A stretch of DNA of 8,012 nucleotides from Chrysiogenales bacterium (GTDB lineage: Bacteria > Acidobacteriota > Aminicenantia > UBA2199), in assembly GCA_004525465.1 (NCBI GenBank), contig SPCN01000095.1:1-8012 (forward strand), written 5' to 3'. Position numbers and translations under genes: made by a program. Under the pieces are notes generated by a model. The model was not told where the DNA came from. It was given only the letters and a program-made list of their open reading frames with translations, and made no database searches. Positions 1 through 5,201 of this stretch are shown here, one piece after another. The first letter of the stretch is position 1; every line of letters starts with the position of its first letter.

Positions 1-611
1 GCGGCCGGCTTGGCCACTACCGGGGGCGCAACCGGTGGCATTGGGGGCTTGGGTGCCGGAGCGGCGGTGGGCTTGACCACTACCGGGGGCGCAGCCGCGT
101 GGGCGGCAGAAGGCGCCGCAGCGGGTTTGGGCGCCGAGGCCACGGTTGGTTTGTCCGCAGGCGACGCGGCTTGTTTTTCAGGGACAGCTTTCTTGCCTTC
201 TGAAGGGAGCTTGTCCCCTTTGGGGGACGAGTCTTTTATAGGTGGTGAAGCGGCTGCTGCTTTTTCAGCCGGTTTTTTGGCGCTTGCCTTTTTATCCGGC
301 GCCGGCTTCTTGTCGGCCGCTTTCTTTTTTTCCGACTTCTCTTTGCTATCCTCAGTAGGGGACGTGTCCCTTTTAGGCGCTGGTGTCGTAGGCGCTTTTT
401 TGCCGGTTCTGCCTTTGGCGAGTTCGGCTTCCAGAGCGCTGATCTTTTTAGGATTGGCGGTCAATTCACGCAACAATTCTAGTTGATCGACCGTTATGAC
501 CGAGGAGTGCGACTTGACCGGCAGATTGATCTTTTCCAGAAAGTGCATGGCCAGTTTATTCGAGATCTTGAATTGCTTGGTGGCTTCATGAAGCTTGATC
601 GTCGTAGACAT
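1..611 (-). CDS. infB: Translation initiation factor IF-2, N-terminal part (cut by the left window edge)
   Basis: IF-2 is the GTPase that places initiator fMet-tRNA on the 30S subunit and promotes 50S joining. Only the first 203 codons are in the window, so the G domain is not visible. Residues 1-50 form an IF2_N module beginning MSTTIKLHEATKQFKIS, with the family-typical LPVKSHSSV followed by a Leu/Glu-rich helix. Residues from about 70 onward are a Lys/Ala/Pro-rich low-complexity linker, as is usual before the GTPase core. The start ATG (609-611) has an AGGAGG-type Shine-Dalgarno overlapping the nusA stop codon, leaving 12 nt between the genes. The call rests on the N-terminal domain, the linker and position directly after nusA. 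The long frame on the opposite strand (10-486) is a by-product of the GC-rich linker. Confidence 0.9.
   Translation of the reverse strand, partial: MSTTIKLHEATKQFKISNKLAMHFLEKINLPVKSHSSVITVDQLELLRELTANPKKISALEAELAKGRTGKKAPTTPAPKRDTSPTEDSKEKSEKKKAADKKPAPDKKASAKKPAEKAAAASPPIKDSSPKGDKLPSEGKKAVPEKQAASPADKPTVASAPKPAAAPSAAHAAAPPVVVKPTAAPAPKPPMPPVAPPVVAKPA
7..93. repeat. Imperfect direct repeat in the infB linker
   Basis: Two 24-nt copies, at 7-30 and 70-93, differ at one base and start 63 nt (21 codons) apart. On the infB strand they encode APPVVVKP and APPVVAKP inside the Ala/Pro-rich linker. This looks like local duplication in a disordered spacer with no separate function. Further units may lie beyond the window edge. 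Confidence 0.7.
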
Positions 612-623
612 ATTCTCGCCCTC

Positions 624-1685
624 CTATTGTTTGGTTTGCTTTTCTTCGCTGTGTTCGCTTTTGCGATTGGCGATTTGGATATCCCACTGGGTAAGTTTGG
701 AAGCAAGTTTTATATTAACTCCCTTTTTGCCGATGGCCGCAGATAGAGTTTCGTCCTTGACGATCACTTCAGCCACGTGGTTGATCGGGTCGACCAGGTG
801 AACGCTTACCACTTCGGCAGGCGTCAATGCAGAAGCGATAAACCTTTCCGGGACATTGCTCCAGGCGATGACATCGATGCGTTCGCCCCGCAGTTCCTTG
901 GTGATGGCCAGGACCCGGTTGCCGTTCATGCCCACAATGGCCCCCACCGGGTCAATGGCCTTGTCGGTCGAATACACGGCCACTTTGGACTTGATCCCCG
1001 GTTCGCGGGAAATGGCGAATATCCTGACAATGTTTTCGGAGACTTCCGGCACTTCCTTCTTGATCAGTTCGGCAACGAAATCATTCATGTAACGGGTGGC
1101 CAGGACCAGGGGCCCCTTGCCTTCGGAAAAAACCCTTTTAATCAGGAAATGGATGACCTCGCCGCGCTGGAAATTGTCCTTGGGAGAAAGTTCTTTGGGC
1201 GGTAGTATGGCTTCGCCCCACTCCAGGCCCAGGATGATGTTGTTGTTTTCTATGCGGCGGATCTCGCCCGACATCAGGGTGCCGGCCAGCTGGAAATACT
1301 TTTCGTAGATATTCTCCTGCTCGGCCTTCAGGATCTTCTGCATGATGATCTGCTTGGCCGATTGAGCGGCTATGCGGCCCAGGGTCTCACTAGGGAGGTG
1401 TATTTTGATGACATCGCCTTCGTGGGCCTTGGAATCGTATTTCAAGGCCTCTTTCCAGTTGATCTCGGCCAGGGGATCGCTGACTTCTTTGACCACCAGC
1501 TTGGAGACAAAAACTTCGATAATGCCTTTGCTTTCGTCTATTTCTATCTGGATGGTGGCGTCGGGATCAAAATACTTCTTGGATACGGTCAGTAGGGCTT
1601 CCTTTATGGCAGAAAAAAAGATGTCGGGATTGATGCCGCGCTCCCGGCTGATCTGCTTGATGCTTTTCAACAATTCTTCTGCCAT
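624..1685 (-). CDS. nusA: Transcription termination/antitermination factor NusA
   Basis: NusA binds RNA polymerase and nascent RNA, affecting pausing, termination and antitermination. The 353-residue protein has the standard order: RNAP-binding N-terminal domain (about 1-125), S1 domain (about 135-198), KH1 (about 230-295, loop GMNG at 252-255) and KH2 (about 300-345, loop GKKG at 319-322). Signature stretches include REPGIKSKVAVYS, DPVGAIVG, GERIDVIAW and AAIGKKGVNIKLASKLTQWDI. It ends soon after KH2, so it lacks the acidic repeats of the longer E. coli protein, as in many non-proteobacteria. The start ATG (1683-1685) is preceded by a GAGGAA Shine-Dalgarno 5 nt away. infB follows after 12 nt. 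The rimP gene usually found upstream is absent, and the gene begins its own operon behind a divergent promoter. Neither ylxR nor an L7Ae-like gene lies between nusA and infB. Confidence 0.97.
   Translation of the reverse strand: MAEELLKSIKQISRERGINPDIFFSAIKEALLTVSKKYFDPDATIQIEIDESKGIIEVFVSKLVVKEVSDPLAEINWKEALKYDSKAHEGDVIKIHLPSETLGRIAAQSAKQIIMQKILKAEQENIYEKYFQLAGTLMSGEIRRIENNNIILGLEWGEAILPPKELSPKDNFQRGEVIHFLIKRVFSEGKGPLVLATRYMNDFVAELIKKEVPEVSENIVRIFAISREPGIKSKVAVYSTDKAIDPVGAIVGMNGNRVLAITKELRGERIDVIAWSNVPERFIASALTPAEVVSVHLVDPINHVAEVIVKDETLSAAIGKKGVNIKLASKLTQWDIQIANRKSEHSEEKQTKQ
773..798. repeat. 26-bp repeat, copy inside nusA
   Basis: This stretch within the nusA KH2 region (coding for about HLVDPINHV on the minus strand) matches 1774-1799 in the upstream intergenic region at 23 of 26 positions, in the same orientation. 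The shared blocks include TGGTTGATC and GGTCGACCA. Similarity stops abruptly on both sides. Confidence 0.6.
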
Positions 1686-1690
1686 TGAAT

Positions 1691-1696
1691 TTCCTC
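1691..1696 (-). promoter_or_regulatory. nusA ribosome-binding site
   Basis: Read on the minus strand this is GAGGAA, 5 nt before the ATG at 1685-1683. It supports that ATG as the nusA start. Confidence 0.7.
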
Positions 1697-1720
1697 ATTT
1701 TGCTCATATTTTAACGGCTA

Positions 1721-1749
1721 ATTATAAAGGATTTTTCACCAAAAAGCAA
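1721..1749 (-). promoter_or_regulatory. Predicted sigma-70-type promoter for nusA-infB
   Basis: On the minus strand a perfect -10 box TATAAT (1726 to 1721) lies 17 bp from a partial -35 box TTGCTT (1749 to 1744). The predicted transcription start, near 1714, would give a 5' leader of about 29 nt. This fits nusA being the first gene of its operon. It is a prediction from consensus only. Confidence 0.6.
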
Positions 1750-1757
1750 ATTTGCGG

Positions 1758-1791
1758 CCAGGTTGGGCCAAATCCACCTGGTTGATCAGGT
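1758..1791. promoter_or_regulatory. Nested CAGGT/ACCTG inverted repeats between divergent promoters
   Basis: CCAGGT (1758-1763) is an inverted match to ACCTGG (1776-1781) across 12 nt. The same ACCTG (1776-1780) is also an inverted match to CAGGT (1787-1791) across 6 nt. A palindrome GGTCGACC (1789-1796) overlaps the last arm. The cluster sits between the two -35 boxes (1749 and 1820), outside both predicted transcripts. An operator for a dimeric regulator is therefore more plausible than an RNA attenuator. Function is inferred only. Confidence 0.35.
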
Positions 1792-1799
1792 CGACCATG
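1774..1799. repeat. 26-bp repeat, intergenic copy
   Basis: Partner of 773-798, with 23 of 26 positions identical and in the same orientation. It lies upstream of the predicted nusA -35 box and overlaps the CAGGT inverted repeats. Read on the minus strand it begins a short open frame, MVDLINQVDLAQPG..., which ends in TGA at 1737-1735. The first residues of that frame resemble the VDPINHV of NusA. Confidence 0.6.
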
Positions 1800-1819
1800 A
1801 TGTTTTTTTATTGTGGGTA

Positions 1820-1848
1820 TTGACTTTCGGTTGCTTTTAAGGTAAATT
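1820..1848 (+). promoter_or_regulatory. Predicted sigma-70-type promoter for the HU-led operon
   Basis: TTGACT (1820-1825) matches the -35 consensus at 5 of 6 positions. It is followed after 17 bp by TAAATT (1843-1848), a 4 of 6 match to the -10. A T-rich run just upstream (1801-1812) could act as an UP element. Transcription starting near 1855 would leave a leader of about 22 nt. No other promoter is obvious before thrS, so this may drive the whole plus-strand operon. Confidence 0.6.
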
Positions 1849-1876
1849 CACCTTTGTGAATTAGGAGGAATTAAAA

Positions 1877-2152
1877 ATGAATAAGAATGAAATCGCCCAG
1901 CTGATGGTAAAAGATTCCAGTATTATCAAGAGCAATGCGCTAAAGGTCATTGATACACTGGTTACGGTGGTTGGTGATGTGCTGAAAAAGAAGCAGGGCA
2001 AAGTGACATTGGTCGGGTTTGGAACCTTCAAGGTGATCGAGAAAAAAGCCAAGGTGGGCAGAAACCCCAAGACAGGCGCCAAGATCAATATTCCCAAGAA
2101 AAAAGTACCCAAATTCGTGGCTGGCAAAGAACTGAAATCACTGGTCAAGTAA
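1877..2152 (+). CDS. HU-family histone-like DNA-binding protein
   Basis: The 91-residue protein has the usual length and layout of HU/IHF proteins, which dimerise and bend DNA in the nucleoid. An N-terminal helical dimerisation region (about 1-45) is followed by the GFGTF turn (47-51) and the DNA-gripping beta arm with GRNPKTG (61-67), where the family's intercalating proline is P64. The C-terminal part reads IPKKKVPKFVAGKELK. The start is well set by AGGAGG at 1863-1868, 8 nt before the ATG. It is very lysine-rich. HU fits better than IHF, but the subclass cannot be fixed from sequence alone. It heads the operon, divergent from nusA, and the tRNA gene begins only 13 nt after its stop. The reading frame on the other strand (1861-2148) is a shadow. 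Confidence 0.95.
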   Translation: MNKNEIAQLMVKDSSIIKSNALKVIDTLVTVVGDVLKKKQGKVTLVGFGTFKVIEKKAKVGRNPKTGAKINIPKKKVPKFVAGKELKSLVK

Positions 2153-2165
2153 ACGGGAAAGATAC

Positions 2166-2239
2166 AGGCGCGTAGCCCAGTTGGTTAGAGCGCTACCTTG
2201 ACACGGTAGAGGTCGGCGGTTCGAGCCCGCCCGCGCCTA
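2166..2239 (+). tRNA. tRNA-Val (anticodon GAC)
   Basis: The 74-nt sequence folds as a complete cloverleaf. The acceptor stem (2166-2172 with 2232-2238) has 7 pairs, starting with A1-U72. T8 and A9 are followed by the D arm (2175-2191). The anticodon stem CTACC/GGTAG encloses TTGACAC, placing anticodon GAC at 2200-2202. The variable loop has 5 nt. The T stem GGCGG/CCGCC encloses TTCGAGC. The discriminator is A at 2239. CCA is not encoded, so the CCA-adding enzyme would be needed. One D-stem pair is C12-A23 instead of the usual U-A. It would read GUC and GUU valine codons. It lies between HU (13 nt) and thrS (8 nt) with no terminator, so it is probably cut out of a longer mRNA. Confidence 0.95.
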
Positions 2240-2247
2240 TTTTATAA

Positions 2248-4104
2248 ATGGAAAAAGAAAAGGCGATTTTGCTTAAAATAAACGGCGAACTGAAAGAGAT
2301 CGGTGCGCCACCCGTTCCCGGCGCCAGCGTGGAGGAGATTTATCCTCATTCGCCTGAGGCCCTGGATATCTATCGTCATTCCGGTTCCCACCTGTTGGCC
2401 CAGGCCGTGCTCGAATTGTATCCCGGAACACAGTACGGCATAGGTCCGGCCGTGGAAAACGGTTTTTACTATGATTTCCTGACCGTCCGGCCGTTCAGCG
2501 AAGACGATCTGACGGAAATCTCAAAGAAGATGGCGCACCTGGTCAAGCAGAATCAGCCGATAGGCAGGGAGGTCTGGTCGAAAGATCAGGCCAGGGATTA
2601 TTTCCTCGAGCGCCGGCAGATGCTTAAGGTGGAGCTGCTGGAAGAGAAAGTCAGCGGTGACGAGGTTTCGGTTTTTAAACAGGGCGATTTTGTCGATCTG
2701 TGCCGCGGTCCCCATCTGCCCTCGACCGGATTGCTGAAGCATTTCAAGCTGCTCAGTGTGGCCGCCGCTTACTGGAAGGGCGATGAAAAGAGTCATTCCC
2801 TGCAGCGGATATACGGGACGGTTTTTGCCGATGCCGAGGCCTTGAACGAGCACCTGCGATTTCTGAAGGAAGCCCGTGAGTGCGATCACCGACTGCTGGG
2901 CAAAACCCTGGATCTTTTCTCGCTACAGGAAGAAGCGGGCCCGGGGCTGGTATACTGGCATCCGCGCGGGGCGCGCATGCGCCACGTAATTGAGTCCTAT
3001 TGGAAACAGCGGCACTATGAAGGCGGGTACGAACTTCTTTTTACTCCTCATATCGGCCGCGAGTGGCTGTGGCAGACCTCCGGCCATTTGGATTTTTACA
3101 AGGACTCTATGTATGCCCCCATGGCCATAGATGACCTGAATTACTACCTGAAGCCCATGAATTGTCCATTCCATATCATGGTCTACAAGTCCCGGCAGCG
3201 CTCCTACCGCGACTTGCCCCTGCGCTGGGCCGAACTGGGGACAGTTTACCGCTATGAACGCAGCGGCACGCTGCATGGACTTTTACGAGTACGCGGCTTC
3301 ACCCAGGATGACGCTCATATCATCTGCACACCCGAGCAGATCGATGAGGAGATCTTGCGCGTGCTCGATTTCTCGATCGATTTGCTCAAATCTTTCGGTT
3401 TCAGTGAATTTAAAATTGAACTTGCGGTCCGCGACCCCCGGATCACCGGCAAGTACGCCGGCAGCGATGAAATGTGGGTCCAGGCCGAAGCGTCCCTGGT
3501 CAAGGCCTTGACGGTCCGCCAGCTTCCGTACCAGCGCATGGAGGGCGAAGCTGTTTTTTATGGTCCCAAGATCGACATCAAGATAAAGGATGCCCTGGGC
3601 CGCTTCTGGCAATGCACCACCATCCAGTTCGATTTCAACATGTCGGCACGCTTTGCCATGAAATATATTGGCGCCGACGGCGCCGCCCACCAGCCTTACA
3701 TGGTGCACCGGGCCTTGCTCGGTTCCCTGGAGCGTTTTTTTGGAGTGTTGATTGAACATTACCGGGGGTTTTTCCCGCTTTGGCTGGCTCCGGTGCAGGC
3801 CCTTATCGCTCCGCTCAATGACGATTGCCTGCCTTATGCTCGCGGCGTGCTCGAAAAACTGCGTGGCGGCGGCTTGCGGGTTGAACTCGATGAGCGTGCT
3901 GAAGGGGTCAACCGCAAGATACGTGACGCTGAAATGCAGAAAATTCCATATATCATCGTACTCGGTGCCCAGGAACAGAAGGAGGCGAACATTTCTTACC
4001 GCATTCATAAAAAAGGAGATCAAGGCAAGATAAACTTGTCCGAATTCATGCAAAAAATTAAAATTAAAATCGAGGAAAAGAGTTTAAATTATGAGATACA
4101 ATAA
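2248..4104 (+). CDS. thrS: Threonyl-tRNA synthetase with shortened TGS domain
   Basis: ThrRS charges tRNA-Thr with threonine and edits Ser-tRNA-Thr. The 618-residue protein has editing-domain metal ligands H44-x3-H48 (RHSGSHLL) and C152-x3-H156 (CRGPH). The class II catalytic core has zinc ligands C306 (PMNCPFH), H357 (DDAHII) and H487 (MVHRALLGSLERFFG), with motif 2 arginine R335 (YRYERSG). Residues from about 512 form the anticodon-binding domain (VQALIAPLND, KIRDAEMQKIPYIIVLG). The 29-residue offset from E. coli numbering comes from the N-terminus. Only the second half of the TGS domain is present (KINGELKEIG...), and an in-frame TAA stands directly before the ATG. No Shine-Dalgarno is visible between the tRNA end and the start. 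Catalytic and editing residues are intact, so the enzyme should be active. It overlaps infC by 14 nt. Confidence 0.97.
   Translation: MEKEKAILLKINGELKEIGAPPVPGASVEEIYPHSPEALDIYRHSGSHLLAQAVLELYPGTQYGIGPAVENGFYYDFLTVRPFSEDDLTEISKKMAHLVKQNQPIGREVWSKDQARDYFLERRQMLKVELLEEKVSGDEVSVFKQGDFVDLCRGPHLPSTGLLKHFKLLSVAAAYWKGDEKSHSLQRIYGTVFADAEALNEHLRFLKEARECDHRLLGKTLDLFSLQEEAGPGLVYWHPRGARMRHVIESYWKQRHYEGGYELLFTPHIGREWLWQTSGHLDFYKDSMYAPMAIDDLNYYLKPMNCPFHIMVYKSRQRSYRDLPLRWAELGTVYRYERSGTLHGLLRVRGFTQDDAHIICTPEQIDEEILRVLDFSIDLLKSFGFSEFKIELAVRDPRITGKYAGSDEMWVQAEASLVKALTVRQLPYQRMEGEAVFYGPKIDIKIKDALGRFWQCTTIQFDFNMSARFAMKYIGADGAAHQPYMVHRALLGSLERFFGVLIEHYRGFFPLWLAPVQALIAPLNDDCLPYARGVLEKLRGGGLRVELDERAEGVNRKIRDAEMQKIPYIIVLGAQEQKEANISYRIHKKGDQGKINLSEFMQKIKIKIEEKSLNYEIQ
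4088..4090 (+). promoter_or_regulatory. AUU codon directly before the infC ATG
   Basis: ATT at 4088-4090 is in frame with and adjacent to the ATG at 4091, and an in-frame TAA precedes it. E. coli infC starts at AUU, which lets IF-3 repress its own synthesis. GAGGA at 4072-4076 is 11 nt from this ATT and 14 nt from the ATG, so ATT is at the more usual spacing. Use of ATT as the start is only a possibility. Confidence 0.25.
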
Positions 4105-4660
4105 ACCCATCCCTAATAAGAAAAGGAATCCGCACCGGATCAACGAAGAGATCCCGGCCAAGGAAGTCCGTTTAATCGATGAGGAAAAGACCCAGGTCGG
4201 TATTATTCCCATTGCGCAGGCCCTGGAGATTGCCAGGGAAAAAGATCTGGACCTGGTCGAGATCTCCCCGGAAGCCAAGCCGCCGGTCTGCCGTATCCTG
4301 GATTACGGAAAATTTCTTTATTCACTTCAGAAAAAAGCCCATGAAGCCCAGCGCCATCAACGCAAGGTTCTGGTCAAGGAGATCAAGTTCACACCGGTGA
4401 TCGGTGAGCACGACGTTGAAGTCAAACTGAAAAAGATCAGGGAATTCCTGGCCGAGGGCAACAAGGTCAAGGTGACGGTCTGGCTGAAAGGCCGCCAGAA
4501 AAGAAAACCGGAAATGCTCGAAGTGATGGTCAATCGCATCATGGAAATTTTAAAAGAAATGGCGGAGATCGAATCGCCTCCCAAGCGGGAGGGTTTTTTC
4601 TGTCATATCATGATTGGAGCGAAAAAAGGAGGCAAGGATGCCAAAATTAAAAACCCATAA
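4091..4660 (+). CDS. infC: Translation initiation factor IF-3
   Basis: IF-3 keeps 30S subunits free of 50S and proofreads the start codon and initiator tRNA. The 189-residue protein shows both domains. The N-terminal domain (about 12-80) has RINEEIPAKEVRLID, LDLVEISPEAKPPVCRI and DYGKFLY. A lysine-rich linker follows, then the C-terminal 30S-binding domain (about 95-178) with VKEIKFTP, HDVEVKLKKIREFL and the GRQKRKPE region. A ten-residue basic tail is encoded by sequence overlapping rpmI. The ATG start is inside the end of thrS (14-nt overlap), with a distant GAGGA at 4072-4076. An AUU codon just before it is an alternative start. The following genes, rpmI and rplT, form the conserved infC-rpmI-rplT cluster. 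I see no separate leader for L20-type control, because the gene begins inside thrS. Confidence 0.97.
   Translation: MRYNKPIPNKKRNPHRINEEIPAKEVRLIDEEKTQVGIIPIAQALEIAREKDLDLVEISPEAKPPVCRILDYGKFLYSLQKKAHEAQRHQRKVLVKEIKFTPVIGEHDVEVKLKKIREFLAEGNKVKVTVWLKGRQKRKPEMLEVMVNRIMEILKEMAEIESPPKREGFFCHIMIGAKKGGKDAKIKNP
4627..4632 (+). promoter_or_regulatory. rpmI ribosome-binding site inside infC
   Basis: AGGAGG lies 5 nt before the ATG at 4638, inside the 3' end of infC. It fixes the L35 start at MPKLKTHKGA and rules out the longer in-frame extension beginning at TTG 4614. Confidence 0.85.
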
Positions 4661-4838
4661 AGGTGCCAGCAAGCGGTTAAGAGTGACCGCTTCTGGGAAA
4701 ATCAAACGCAGCAAAGCTTTCGGATCACATTTACTGACCAAGAAGAGTTCCAAGCGTAAACGCAACCTGAAGCAATCTACACTGGTGGTTAAATCGGAAT
4801 TCAAAAAAATGAAAGAACTGTTGCCGTATTCAAAATAG
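4638..4838 (+). CDS. rpmI: 50S ribosomal protein L35 (bL35)
   Basis: This 66-residue, strongly basic protein has the family's N-terminal MPKLKTHKGASKRLRVTASG and the central KRSKAFGSHLLTKKSSKRKR. Its length is typical for bL35, which binds 23S rRNA in the large subunit. The chosen ATG has AGGAGG 5 nt upstream and gives the conserved start. An upstream TTG in the same frame adds eight residues foreign to the family. The gene overlaps infC by 23 nt, suggesting translational coupling, and its stop codon overlaps the rplT ribosome-binding site. Confidence 0.97.
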   Translation: MPKLKTHKGASKRLRVTASGKIKRSKAFGSHLLTKKSSKRKRNLKQSTLVVKSEFKKMKELLPYSK

Positions 4839-4847
4839 GAGGACATT

Positions 4848-5201
4848 ATGCCGCGAGTTACCAGAGGAAACAAAAAACTTTTACGCCGCAAAAAAATACT
4901 GGTCATGGCCAAGGGATTTTGGGGCGCCAAACGCAAGAATTATCGTTCGGCCAAGGAATCGGTGGAACGGGCAATGGTCTATGCTTACCGCGACCGGCGC
5001 AACCGCAAGCGGGATTTCCGCACCCTGTGGAATGTTCGCATCAATGCGGCTATCCGTGAATTTGACATGAGTTACTCGGTGTTCATCTGCAAATTGAAAA
5101 AAGCCAATATTCAGTTGAACCGTAAAATGCTGGCCAATCTGGCTGCCACTGAACCCGAAACGTTCAAATCCATTGTCGAAAAAGCCAAGTCAGTGGTATG
5201 A
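4848..5201 (+). CDS. rplT: 50S ribosomal protein L20 (bL20)
   Basis: This 117-residue protein is full-length for bL20, an early assembly protein that binds 23S rRNA. The N-terminal arm reads MPRVTRGNKKLLRRKKIL, followed by AKGFWGAKRKNYRSAKESVERA and YRDRRNRKRDFRTLWNVRINAA. The globular part contains SYSVFICKLKKANIQLNRKMLANLA. AGGAGG at 4837-4842 overlaps the rpmI stop codon and stands 5 nt before the ATG. The stop overlaps the pheS start as ATGA, a coupling arrangement. In E. coli and Bacillus, L20 represses this operon by binding its mRNA. I could not identify a matching RNA structure here by eye. Confidence 0.98.
   Translation: MPRVTRGNKKLLRRKKILVMAKGFWGAKRKNYRSAKESVERAMVYAYRDRRNRKRDFRTLWNVRINAAIREFDMSYSVFICKLKKANIQLNRKMLANLAATEPETFKSIVEKAKSVV

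Noticed and set aside
214..229. Hairpin GTCCCC-TTTG-GGGGAC
   Set aside because: A short palindrome within the infB linker codons, with no T-run and no gene boundary nearby. Probably coincidence.
357..374. Terminator-like hairpin AGGGACGTGTCCCT followed by TTTT on the plus strand
   Set aside because: It lies inside infB coding sequence on the strand opposite the gene, with a loop too tight for the full stem, and no plus-strand transcript ends there.
10..486. 158-codon Gly/Ala-rich open frame on the plus strand
   Set aside because: It is antisense to the Lys/Ala/Pro-rich infB linker, whose GC-rich codons suppress stops on the other strand. There is no domain or ribosome-binding site.
1735..1797. 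20-codon minus-strand frame MVDLINQVDLAQ... as a nusA leader peptide
   Set aside because: It lies upstream of the predicted nusA -10 box and spans the -35 box, so it would not be in the nusA transcript. There is no ribosome-binding site. Its interest is covered by the 26-bp repeat.
3283..4053. 256-codon open frame antisense to thrS
   Set aside because: thrS carries all family motifs across this stretch. The antisense protein matches nothing I recognise and is a codon-bias shadow.
4614..4637. Eight-residue N-terminal extension of L35 from TTG 4614
   Set aside because: It is foreign to the family, and AGGAGG at 4627-4632 correctly serves the ATG at 4638.
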